A program made the position numbers and the translations under genes. A stretch of DNA of 64,000 bases, taken from Lactuca virosa. Taxonomy: Eukaryota > Streptophyta > Magnoliopsida > Asterales > Asteraceae. A model generated the notes under the pieces. That model was not told the origin of the DNA and searched no databases. It saw only the letters and a list, made by a program, of their open reading frames with translations. Below, in pieces: positions 18,634-28,367 of the stretch. The stretch lies in NCBI GenBank assembly GCA_928212115.1, contig CAKMRJ010005745.1, forward strand, positions 104,685,571-104,749,570. The letters are read 5' to 3'. How positions within the stretch are numbered: the first letter of the stretch is position 1; each line of letters opens with the position of its first letter.

Positions 18634-21633
18634 CTACATACGTGCAATCCTCCGCAATTTTGCAATGAACACCACCACCTCCAGATAAACCCAATCTCTG
18701 AAGCTATCATAAAAGTGAAAAAATGCACGTCTCCCATGACGGTTGAGAAGTAGAGCGCCGCATGCTATCCAAAATCCAGTAGCAAAACCAGTGGCCCCAC
18801 CAATATAGAACCATCCCCACAATTCATTTGTGACTTCCTCATCACCCTCGCTTTTACCAACTTGTAAGTCTTCATCTCCTGGACATTTTCTGGTAAGGGG
18901 AGGTCCACACAGTCCTAAATTTCCATCATAGCTTGAAGGTTGAAAGGACTGGAGTTGTGTGCTAAGTGGGATTCTCCCGGACAAGTTATTAGATGACATG
19001 TTTAGGTAACACAATGAAGTCATTTGAGACATGCTTGATGGTATCCCTCCTGATAAACTATTTCGAGATAAATCCAAAGCTAAAAGTTTTTTCATCTCAC
19101 CAACTTGCTGTGGAATCTCTCCAAGTAGAGCATTCCTTGACAAGTTCAGGGCAAGCAGTTCATGAAGATTGGTGAGTTCATATGGGATATGTCCTGTTAG
19201 ATTGTTGCTTGACAGGTCAATACTCTTCAACAATCCCAGATTACGGGTGAATTCACGCTCATCTCCTTGCCACTCGATCATTGCATGGTCAACATACTCC
19301 TCTTCAGTGGGATATGGAAGAATAAAATTTGAAAAGCTTCCGAATGGACTTGTATAGGGATGCACGTTTGGTGGCGCTAAGAATCCTTCTTGAGCCATTC
19401 TTGTAAGATTACTTAAACATGAGGGGATGCTTCCGTGGAGATTGTTCCTTGAAAAGTCTAAAATTTGAAGATTTGGTAATTTACATAATTGTAAAGGGAT
19501 GGTTCCGTAGAAGTTGTTTGATCTTAGGATAAGAACATACAACCCCGATAAATTTTCCCCAATCCAAACAGGCACATTACCAAAAAATCTGTTTGTCCCC
19601 AAATCCAAGAAGTTTAACTTCGTACAATTTTTTAGAGACGAAGGCAATTGTCCAGAAAAGTTGTTCTTGTATAAATACAACACCTCGAGGTTGATCAAAG
19701 ATCCAACAGATATAGGAAGCTTTCCAAATAGACTGTTGTCTCCTAGATTAAGAACTTTCAGTTGATTGAAATGCCACAAACAGTCTGGAAGTTGTCCGGT
19801 TAGAGAGTTATGGGAGATGTCAAGAAATTCCAATAACCCATCGACAATTTTGCATAAGAAGGAGATTCCTCCAGAGAATTTGTTTCTGGAAAGATTTAAC
19901 GATGTCAAACTAGAAGGAAGATGCGGTATTGGACCGTTAAAGCTATTTGAACTAAAATCTATCATTTGAGTGCCGAAAAAACTTTCTGATAAATCTGGTA
20001 CTTCCCCACTGATGTTGTTGGAAGAGAGATTCAAAAAGAGTAATTGCATGTTCCAAAATTCTGGAGGAACTGTGTCTGAGATTCTAGTGTTGGAAATATC
20101 AAGACGGGTAAGTCTTTCTAGCTTTTGAATCCATTTGGGGAAGTGAGGGCCTAGCTTGCAAGAGCTCAGATCAATATGCTCTACATAAGAATGTTTTGAC
20201 ATATGATCTGTGGAACGAACTCCTTGGAGTGGGTTTTTTGAAAGATTTATATAAAGAGCCTTCGACTTTCCAATGTTTTCAGAGATGGCACCAGAAAAAT
20301 TATTTTGAGAAACATCAATCTTTTCAAGCCAGGGTAGTTCCCACAATTTCTCGCTTATGGTTCCATTTATTTGATTATCTGCTAGGTCCAGATATGATAG
20401 GGATGAAAAGTTATGGATGTCATCAGGCAATGACCCCGTAAATTGGCTTCTTCGAATAGACAAGTCTTGAAATGTTAGCAATGTGCATCCAGACAAGTTG
20501 TACAGAAAATCAGGAAATTTTACAACAGCTGAGTTGTTATAGAAGTACAAACGTTCCAAACTACAGAGGTTACCAATATATTTGGGTATCCTATCTAACA
20601 TGTTGCCATAGAGATAAAGAAAACAAAGCTTATTGCTTGTTAAGGGGAACAACCAACGATACATGGATGAGGTCAGATTGTTGTTTCCAAGAAAAAGGGA
20701 TTCAATAGATGAAGAAGAGTTGAGAAATGAAGAATATGGATACATCACCTTTGAGAGCTCACATCCCTCCAACCTTATATATGATAGCTTCCGGAGACTC
20801 GAAATTACATTCACCCAATGGTTTGCTTTGGCTAGGGAAATCTCATCCATTTCAAGTACCTCCAAATGAGAGAGATGAGACAACCACTCTATGTTTTCAA
20901 CTCTACATCTTCCAACAAGAGCAAGAAAAAGCTCTTGCAGGTTGGTGAGATTTCCAAACTGTGGTGGAATGGTTCCATAAAGAAAGTTATGGGAAAGGTC
21001 AAGGTGCCTTAATTGGGTCAAGGAACCAATGGACTTGGGAATGGTTCCGTTAAGATTATTGTAACGAAGGTCAAGGAACTTCAATAGAGTCAAGGAACCA
21101 ATGAAGGTGGGAATGGTTCCATTAAGATTATTGTGGCCAAGGTCAAGGTGCCTTAATAGAGTCATGGAACCAATGAAACTGGGAATGGTTCCATTAAGAT
21201 TATTTTGGCCGAGGTCAAGGTACCTCAATAGAATCATGGAACCAATGAAGGTGGGAATTGTTCCATGAAAAGAATTTTCCGAAAGATCAAGATGATTCAC
21301 GTAGCTTAAGTTAACCAATGAGTGGCTAATCTCACCTTCAAGACTAAACAAACTAATATCAAGCTCCGTGACATGATGACCTGTTCGGTTGTCACACGTG
21401 ACTCCTTCCCATGAACAGCAGTCATCATCTTCAGGTTTCCACATAGAGAGACTACCATCAGGGTCATGAAGGTTTGCTTTGAATTGAAGGAGAGCATCTC
21501 TCTCCTTATCCAAACACTTGTTCGTGATAACACTATTATCGTCTCTTTCTTCCACTGCTACCAATTGGTTGGCAGTTGTATTCTGAAAGCATACAAAGAG
21601 AAGTGAGAAAATTATAAAAACACAGGGATGCAT
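18634..21633 (-). CDS. LRR receptor-like protein (RLP), 999 aa, intact
   Basis: Predicted cell-surface receptor of the EIX/Cf type, binding an extracellular ligand and signalling through a partner kinase (SOBIR1 and BAK1 in known cases). Residues 1-22 form a signal peptide. An LRR N-terminal cap follows, with KCLDKERDALLQF at 39-51 and CCSWEGVTC at 72-80. About 30 LRRs come next, interrupted by an island near 745-800 (DHAMIEWQGDEREF at its end). An LRR C-cap (GLCGPPLTRKC), an acidic spacer, a membrane segment near 941-963 with GxxxG-type spacing (GGATGFATGF) and a 36-residue cytoplasmic tail complete it. There is no kinase domain. The single-exon frame and ATG are supported by a paralog with the same MHPCVFIIF start. 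Residues 117-236 are five near-identical 24-residue LRRs. Confidence 0.95.
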   Translation of the reverse strand: MHPCVFIIFSLLFVCFQNTTANQLVAVEERDDNSVITNKCLDKERDALLQFKANLHDPDGSLSMWKPEDDDCCSWEGVTCDNRTGHHVTELDISLFSLEGEISHSLVNLSYVNHLDLSENSFHGTIPTFIGSMILLRYLDLGQNNLNGTIPSFIGSMTLLRHLDLGHNNLNGTIPTFIGSLTLLKFLDLRYNNLNGTIPKSIGSLTQLRHLDLSHNFLYGTIPPQFGNLTNLQELFLALVGRCRVENIEWLSHLSHLEVLEMDEISLAKANHWVNVISSLRKLSYIRLEGCELSKVMYPYSSFLNSSSSIESLFLGNNNLTSSMYRWLFPLTSNKLCFLYLYGNMLDRIPKYIGNLCSLERLYFYNNSAVVKFPDFLYNLSGCTLLTFQDLSIRRSQFTGSLPDDIHNFSSLSYLDLADNQINGTISEKLWELPWLEKIDVSQNNFSGAISENIGKSKALYINLSKNPLQGVRSTDHMSKHSYVEHIDLSSCKLGPHFPKWIQKLERLTRLDISNTRISDTVPPEFWNMQLLFLNLSSNNISGEVPDLSESFFGTQMIDFSSNSFNGPIPHLPSSLTSLNLSRNKFSGGISFLCKIVDGLLEFLDISHNSLTGQLPDCLWHFNQLKVLNLGDNSLFGKLPISVGSLINLEVLYLYKNNFSGQLPSSLKNCTKLNFLDLGTNRFFGNVPVWIGENLSGLYVLILRSNNFYGTIPLQLCKLPNLQILDFSRNNLHGSIPSCLSNLTRMAQEGFLAPPNVHPYTSPFGSFSNFILPYPTEEEYVDHAMIEWQGDEREFTRNLGLLKSIDLSSNNLTGHIPYELTNLHELLALNLSRNALLGEIPQQVGEMKKLLALDLSRNSLSGGIPSSMSQMTSLCYLNMSSNNLSGRIPLSTQLQSFQPSSYDGNLGLCGPPLTRKCPGDEDLQVGKSEGDEEVTNELWGWFYIGGATGFATGFWIACGALLLNRHGRRAFFHFYDSFRDWVYLEVVVFIAKLRRIARM
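20925..21300 (-). repeat. Tandem array of five 72-bp LRR units in the RLP gene
   Basis: Encodes residues 117-236. The consensus is LxxNNLNGTIPxFIGSxTLL plus RxLD. The central three units are nearly identical in DNA as well ('gaaccaatgaa.gtgggaatggttcc' repeated every 72 bases). The 898-aa paralog has one such unit and the 50562 pseudogene two, which accounts for nearly all of the 101-residue length difference between the two intact genes. Confidence 0.85.
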
Positions 21634-21699
21634 GATGTAAATGCAGATGTTGGTGATTTTTGTTGTGTTGATGTATATATGAAGATGCCCCTATGAAGT

Positions 21700-21712
21700 T
21701 TTATATATATAG
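21700..21712 (-). promoter_or_regulatory. TATA box of the 999-aa RLP
   Basis: Reads CTATATATATAAAAC on the coding strand, about 70-80 bases before the ATG. A conserved 'aggggcatcttcatata' block lies between it and the start. The same pair is found upstream of the 898-aa gene and of the fragment at 42289-42445. Confidence 0.6.
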
Positions 21713-21713
21713 T

Positions 21714-23478
21714 GCCAACTGCAAAGATGAATTATTACAGTGGATGGCCTACTGGCCTCAAATTAGTGACCTATTTGTGTGGGGTTACAATCCAGATACC
21801 CACTGTTACTTTAATGAGTGAAGATGTTGAAATTTAAATTGGCCCAATGTGATACATTAATGTTTATGATTACGATCAACACCCACACACACACATTTAA
21901 CTGATGCGATAAAAATAAAGAACACAAGAGTTGCATGGTAGAGTAATTTTATTTAATAACAATATCCTTAAACAGTTTTTTAGTTTTTACTTTCACATTT
22001 AGATAGTTCGTTAAATTACAACGAAAAAAGATATTTAATTAATAATATTATAATTTTAGATTACGGAAATCCCATGCCATGGAAAGTGAAGAATGTATTA
22101 TGTAGCTAGCAAACAAGGCACTAATTGATTGAAACATGTAAAAAGAAGGCAATGTGACTTGATAATGTAAGAAGAATGCAGTGTGACTCGATATTGTAAA
22201 AAGAAAGCAATGCTGACTCAATAATGTAAAAAGAGGGACAAGACTTCTAATTGACAATGGTGGCCCTAAAGGACAAAAGGGTGAGTGAGACCTGAGACGT
22301 CTTTCTTTCTTATACCATAAGAAATGCACTAAAACAGATTGACACAGCACAATTTTTTTTTTACATCGTAAGAATTATCCTTCTCGATTGTTGGATCTGA
22401 TCTTAAAAACTAAGAAAAACATCAAGACAAAACAACAAATAGTTTATATCCATTCATTTGTTGCTAACTGAATATTATCCGAAACAATGAGATCTCTTAG
22501 AATTATACAATGGAAAATAAAATATGAAGAGAAAAATCAAACTAAGAGTCTCATTCTGTACGCTTCGATTTTTCATTCCCTATGGAATGAACCATTCTGT
22601 ACGCTTCGATTTTTTCATTACCAAACATAAGTTAAGTCTTAACCGTTAGACAAACTACTCTTAAGATGTTTGTTTATACATATGATGTTACACAATTATC
22701 CAAAAAAGGATGTAGCTTTTAGGGATTCAGACCACTATTAAACTGAGTGAAATCCAATTTCAGTGGTTTGAGTTTGACAATGAGAATCGGGGAATGATTG
22801 TTGGATTAATGCCAGTCAATTCCACCCAAAGTGGCAGACCCCATCCCCTCCCACTCCCACACACATTAAAATTTAATACCCACTGTCCCACCACTCACTC
22901 CCACCCACATCTGTTTGTCAAAACACAACTGCTTGCATTACTTAATGCAAGAATCAGCAACGCACTTTCATTCATTTGTTCCTATTACAGAATCGTACTT
23001 CAAAAAATCTACATCAAATACAAAGCATTTTTTGCTGATATAAATTGGTAGATTTTTCAAAGCACAATGTCCTAGTAAGAAAAAAATGAAAATACAATGG
23101 TTTAATAAGCAAAAAAAAAAAGTAAAAGTAGAACGCTATAATAAAAAGAAAATGAAAGTAAGTTGCTATTTCTTGCATTTAGCGATACAATATTTCATAC
23201 ATGTTGTCAAAAAAAAAATTTACAGATATGATACTTACAGTTATTATAAAGAGACCGTGGTTTCTTGTTTCTGATGTTTTGTTTGCTTTGGCTTTGGTTC
23301 ACCTCCCAGAACCACTAAACCCTTTGGAGCAGGTGGTTTTCCAAGCAACCCTTGTCATCATTAAAACACCTAAATTTAAATTGTCTAAAAAGGGCTTTTG
23401 TTGTTACCTAACGTTTTGAATAAATGGAACAAAGAATAATGAAATTAAAGAAAGAAAAGCAATGAATTGATAACATAC
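21714..23478. other. 5' flank of the 999-aa RLP, duplicated
   Basis: Upstream region without a convincing gene. Parts recur upstream of the 898-aa gene (31600-32420), near 27540-27990, and at 42446-44095. An 85-codon frame at 22794-23051 is matched by an 83-codon frame at 43414-43665 but shows many amino-acid changes, so I do not call it a gene. 22560-22620 has a repeated 'ccattctgtacgcttcgatt' motif. Confidence 0.55.
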
Positions 23479-23719
23479 CTCCAAATGCTTTTCTGCTTTT
23501 TATTGAATCTTGAATCTGGGATTCTTCTGGATTTAAAGAGATAATATCTCCCTTCTTAATGGGTTTGAAATTTTCAAGAACAACATCAAGGATACAATTC
23601 AACTCTGATCCCTCAGTTTTTTTTTTGTCAACATTTGCTCTATGAAGAGTGTCATCAGCACCTACACTGGTTCCAAGTGTGAAAAATGGTCTCTCTTTAA
23701 CAATAACGGCAACTAAGTT
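23479..23719 (-). other. Unidentified exon with splice sites, duplicated
   Basis: On the minus strand a 241-base stretch is open in one frame: AVIVKERPFFTLGTSVGADD, then ELNCILDVVLENFKPIKKGD and EESQIQDSIKSRKAFG. An 'ag' acceptor lies at 23720-23721 and a donor (ggag|gtatgtt) after 23479. A run of ten A keeps the frame. The copy at 44096-44280 is damaged by an insertion and frame changes. I do not recognise the family. The copy here may still be an exon of a real gene or a relic carried with the RLP duplication. Confidence 0.4.
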
Positions 23720-24109
23720 CTTGAATCCAGCACATTGAAAACAAAAGAAAAATATTCACAACCGTTTAGTAACTATCTCATGAGTAGCACTATTCAACCT
23801 TGTGATTTGTGAAAAGGGCAACAAGTGTTTTAATCCAATGTTTCCAACTAATCTCACTCATTCCCTCCATTAGTACATGCTATCTTGTATACACTCTATA
23901 TCCAGAATATTGTCTAATATTGTTCTAAGAGTGCATTCTTCATGAAAGAAATGTACCTTAAGGATAAAAATGATACACACTTAGTCTATTTATATCAACA
24001 ATGAGCTTAAATCAGAGTACACTAACAACTGCACAATACCATATGAAATTCTACGCATATAAATAATGAGCTCCCATTTCATCTAGACATTTACATGTAA
24101 CACGTGAAC
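23720..24109. other. No gene seen
   Basis: AT-rich sequence between the unidentified exon and the MITE. 23258-23340 on the minus strand could be another short exon (GLLGKPPAPKGLVVLGGEPK) but lacks clear borders. Confidence 0.4.
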
Positions 24110-24112
24110 TAA

Positions 24113-24698
24113 GGGCATCCACAATGGGGGTTTAATATGAGTTGAATAGATGATTATTTGGATTGAATAGAGGTTGAATGGAGTGTGGGTGATGACATGG
24201 AGGAGGGTTGAATGGAAGAGTTGTATGATCATTGAGTGGTTGAATGAAATTAATCTTTTTCTTTTTCAATTAAATTTCAAACCAAATATATATGTAATCA
24301 TATTTTCATTTTATTTTATATTTTCATATTATTATTTTTAATTAAACCACAAATAAAATTAACCATATTTTTTTATATTATATTATTTAGGTTTCATGTT
24401 TTTAGGTTTCGTGTTTTTTTAATTAATATATTTTTAGGTAATAATGTTTTAAGTTTCATTATTTTTAATTAATGTATTTTTAAGTATTGTATTTTTTTTA
24501 ACTATTATATCTTCTATTTTTAAATTTATAATTATGTTTAAAAATATAATGATGATGATGTGGAAATCCATTAAACTTTGTTGGGTTTAATGGAGTGTGG
24601 ATGTTAAGGAGTAAAGTTGAATAAAAAGTGAAATGCTGATGTGTCAGTGATGTGGCAATCCATTGAACTCTATAGAGCTCAATGGACTGTGGATCGCC
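24113..24698. mobile_element. Harbinger-type MITE
   Basis: The ends GGGCATCCACAATGG and, inverted, GGCGATCCACAGTCC are flanked by the 3-bp duplication TAA (24110-24112 and 24699-24701), as in PIF/Harbinger elements. The interior is very AT-rich. A second end-like segment at 24567-24615 (ttaatggagtgtggatgt then taa) suggests an earlier element end inside it. Confidence 0.65.
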
Positions 24699-24912
24699 TA
24701 AGCACATTCATGAAAGTTGTCTTTGAAAGTTGGAAAGCACGCCAAAATCAACAATATGCTATCTGTCTGAAGTTTGGTTTGCAGGAAAGTGTGTGGTTAT
24801 ACTCTATTTTATATTTCATTATATCATATTAGGGTTTATCGAGGATTTACCGATCATCTTCTGGGGAAGTTCGATGGATGAACATAGATGGAATCAATAG
24901 TTTTCCACGTAC

Positions 24913-25092
24913 CTTAATTGATGGATGATTTGAACTCATTCCTGTGATCCTTTCCTCAAATCTTTTAGTTGAATACTTGAATTTACGCTGATACAGTGAT
25001 ATGTATGAAGCGTTTGGCACCAAAACATTGAACACTTTCATCGATACCCCATTTGAGAATTGAGATGAATTCATTTGGGCTCGCACTTGCAA
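24913..25092 (-). other. Exon-like stretch, unidentified
   Basis: On the minus strand an open frame (MNSSQFSNGVSMKVFNVLV, then SYISLYQRKFKYSTKRFEER) ends at a strong donor-like site (attaag|gtacgt) after 24913. The first codon is not ATG, so it would be an internal exon. No family recognised. Confidence 0.25.
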
Positions 25093-25173
25093 TTTTTAAG
25101 TGAGTGGGTTGAGTTGGGCCAAAAACTTCTGTTTTGCATTATGATTTGCAAATTGCAAATTTCCAACTTTGCA

Positions 25174-25252
25174 ACTTTGAATTGAAGGAGAGCATCTCTC
25201 TATCATTATCCAAACACTTGTTAACAACACTATTACCATCTCCTCCTCCCAT
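25174..25252 (-). pseudogene. RLP N-terminal fragment
   Basis: Matches the LRR-cap coding region of the intact RLPs (CLDNDRERDALLQFK-like text; plus-strand 'tttgaattgaaggagagcat'). It ends at the LTR of a copia relic inserted at 'cccat'. The matching RLP promoter region lies beyond that relic at about 27540-27990, so an RLP gene once stood here and has lost everything else. Confidence 0.7.
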
Positions 25253-25628
25253 TGTTGGAATCAACCCTTGAACCTAGTGCAAAACAGAAAACATAGTACA
25301 AGGGGAAGCTTTTGGGGCCAAATTTTCTTGATTTATTCCAGGTGCTCAAGATAAGAATCAAAAGAACAAACTACTTAAACAAAGAAATCCCTAGAAGATA
25401 GCAACTAACTACCCGTAATCTACTTCTACTAAATAAATGGAATTGATGGCCTACACGGCCTTTTACTTGTTCAAACCTCAAGAAAGACTGAAATGCCCTT
25501 GAAGAGAGTCTCTGTCTTTTGAACACGTTTGGATTAAATCCAACATACTCTCCCTTAAACCAAAGTGTTGAGGTCATGCCATTGACCTGTCATACTCCTT
25601 CATGTACTCCCAACACGTCTCTCACCTC

Positions 25629-27145
25629 CTAAAATTGTGTCTTCCCCATTGACTTAGTAAAGATGTTTGCTCTCTGTTTCTTGTTGCACACATGTTGGAC
25701 AACAATTTCATTTTCCTCCACACGTTCACGTATGAAATGGTATCTCGTATCAATATGTTTGCTTCTCCTGTCGAATATGGGATTCTTTGCCAAGTCCAAA
25801 GCAGACATGTTGTCAATGTACAAAACCGATGCCTTGATCTTGCAGCTAGTTATTTCACTTAACAACCTTCTGATCCAAATCCGTTGGCATGTCGCCGAGG
25901 TGGCTGCTATGAATTCTGCTTCACGGGATGAAAGGGCGATATATGCAACGATGCTTGAATGATCCCCATATCACCAAATTCAAATTTAGATAAAATGCCT
26001 TTCCACTCATGCTTCTTCTATCATTCACGTCTCTTGCCATGTCGCTAACAGTGTACCCTGGTGATATAACACATTCTCTATTACCCTTTCCAGTTTCCAT
26101 ATACCAAAACATAGTCTATGGTCCCTTTCACATACCTCAAGATGTGTTCACGGATTTCATATGTTGAACTGTGGGTCTTTCCATGAATCTACGTACCAGC
26201 TCAACTCGCGTCAGGTTGGTATGGGTATGGGTATGGGTATCGGTATGGGTATGGGTCAGATATCGTAGCGCACCATCCACGCTCCTATATTGTGTAGAGT
26301 TAACTTGTACTCCATCCTCATCCTTGGTTAGTTCCAATTTAGGTTCCATTGGGTACTTACAGGGATTGCACTCCTCCATGCTACTATTGGCTAGTATTCT
26401 CTAATTGGCATATGTTGCTTGCTTCAGAGTGATTGTTCCTTCATGCTGATGGACTTCAACTCCAAGATAATATGAGAGTTTTCCAAGATCACTCATCTCA
26501 AATTCCCTGTTCATTTGTTCTTTGAATCGTGTTATTTCGTTGTTACAGTCACCTGTAACAATAAGATCATCTACATACACACCCACGATCAATGTCTTTC
26601 CCTTTGTGTTCCTTGCATATACGCCATATTCTTGCAAGAACGTTTTGAACCCAATTTTGTTGAGATACTTGTCGAGCCTTGAATTCCAAGCTCATGGTGC
26701 TTGTTGAAGTCTGTATAACGCCTTGCTTAGCTTATACGCCTTATTCGGTTGATCATGATTCAAAAAGCCCTCCGTCTAGGTCACATAAACTTCTTGTTCC
26801 AGGTCACCATTTAGAAATGCAGATTGACATCAAGGTGGTGTACAGGCGTGTGGGGTTCTGGTTCACTGACTCCATCTTTTATTTCTAATGGTGTAAGTCC
26901 CTCAACCGTGAATGTCATTCCTGCAGTAGCCTTGACCTTTTCTGCCTCTCCCCATGGCCAGATCTTGTGTTCTTCAAAGCAAACATCTCTACTCAATGTT
27001 TAGATCTAGTAGCCTGTAAGCTTTTGTACCAGTCTCAATTCCCAAGTGAACCATTTCTTTACTTCGACCAGCAAGTTTCCTAAGGTGTGTACCAGTCACC
27101 TTAATATGGGCAACGCATTCAAGGACCTTTACATGTTCCACATTT
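25629..27145 (-). pseudogene. copia Pol remnant
   Basis: Integrase C-terminal and linker region (VEHVKVLECVAHIKVTGTHL near 27120, CFEEHKIWPWGE near 26970), then reverse transcriptase (VGVYVDDLIVTGDCNNEITR at 26401-26637, with the catalytic YVDD kept), and the copia RNase H region to 25629 (VLYIDNMSALDLAKNPIFD, RSKHIDTRYHFIRE, ANIFTKSMGK). Several frame changes and stops separate the pieces, and the first part of reverse transcriptase is largely gone. Confidence 0.75.
26217..26257. repeat. (GGTATG)n hexamer array in the copia relic
   Basis: About seven GGTATG-type hexamers with one 'cggtat' variant. In the duplicate at 44455-44490 this place has 'gggtc' repeats followed by two hexamers, so the array expanded differently in each copy. 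The frame through it gives a Thr/His repeat peptide. Confidence 0.8.
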
Positions 27146-28367
27146 GGCTTTCATCGGGTTCACATTTGATACAAGGTTGAGTTCTCTAGGGCTTGTGTAG
27201 TTACACAATTTAAAATTTACACCACATTACACACTGCCTCGCCATCTCCACAATAGTACGATCACAACAGTACAAGGTCGTGCAGTGTCGTATTATGACC
27301 ATACATTCTAGACCCTCCCTAGCTTTGCCACTATGTTAAACAAATTAACTTTCCACACGCAAAACATTTTAAAATAGCCACCCACAGATTATCATAACTT
27401 ATTATATTATGTGATTGGAATGATAATGATTTCATAATAAAAGTTTTCTGTTACCAAAAAACTGTTATTGTGAGAACCAACTAACAGTTCTCTCAATCCG
27501 GTAGGCTAATGAAGAAAACCAAACTGATGTAGTATGACTTTGTCCACACTCCACAACTGATCTTATGGTTTTTAGTCTTACATTTGTACAGTTTTAAAAA
27601 TAATTAGTTTCATATAACATATAATTATATTCTTGTCATTGTAGAATATGGAAATCCCACAAGTGACAGAATATATTTCATAAAAAAGAATGTCGTGTTG
27701 ACTCAATATAGTAAAAAATAGCAACATGGTGGACAACAACAATAAGGAGATTAGATTCACACATTAATACAATTATACAACTTTTTTATACAGAAATAAA
27801 TCCTCCTCTATCATTGGATTGAACTTAAAATGTAAGAGAAACATCAGAAGAAAACAACTAGATTCGATTCAGTCTCTTATAGCTAACTGAACATTATCGG
27901 AAACGATGGGACCTATAGAAATTATAACATGGACAACAAAAAGAAGGAGAAAAATCAAACTAAGAGTCTCACATAGCATCAAATAAACAATTTACAAGCA
28001 CAAGTTTTTTTCATGCATTTCAGAAATCGCACTTTAATTTTACAAAATGATTAAACAATAAGACATAAGAGGCGATGCCAGCCATAGTGGACACTAGACA
28101 GTAACCATCGACATCACTTTGTTGTCTACTGGTGTGTGGCCCAATGTTTATAGGCCCAATATTTGTTCGAGAAAACAGCAGAAAACCCAATAGTACTTAT
28201 CATTTTTTTTATTTTTTCCAAATTAATAACTAATAAAATAGAATTAAAGATAGACTAATTCAAGTAATTACAATACTACGATCCTAGCCTTAAAAAGAAT
28301 AGTAATGGTCTACTCAAGATGATATACATATTAGAAAATAAGTTAAAAATAAAAACCAGATGAGAAA
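27146..28367. other. RLP-type upstream sequence and 3' flank of the 898-aa gene
   Basis: 27540-27990 resembles the upstream regions of the RLP genes ('gaaacatca.aagaaaacaa', 'attatcggaaacgatg', 'atcaaactaagagtctcac'). This supports a lost RLP gene at 25174. 28000-28367 is the 3' flank of the next gene. No other coding signal. Confidence 0.5.

Larger units (their letters stand above)
25253..27145 (-). mobile_element. Ty1/copia relic inserted in an RLP remnant
   Basis: A 293-base LTR (25253-25545, TGTTGGAATCAACC...TTAAATCCAACA) is followed by a polypurine-type tract and then pol read on the minus strand back to the integrase. No second LTR or gag is found, so the 5' half is deleted. A partial copy with further deletions is at 44290-44680. 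Confidence 0.75.

Noticed and set aside
22794..23051. 85-codon frame with an 83-codon counterpart at 43414-43665
   Set aside because: The pair is explained by segmental duplication. The two translations differ at many residues with no sign of purifying selection, and there is no domain.
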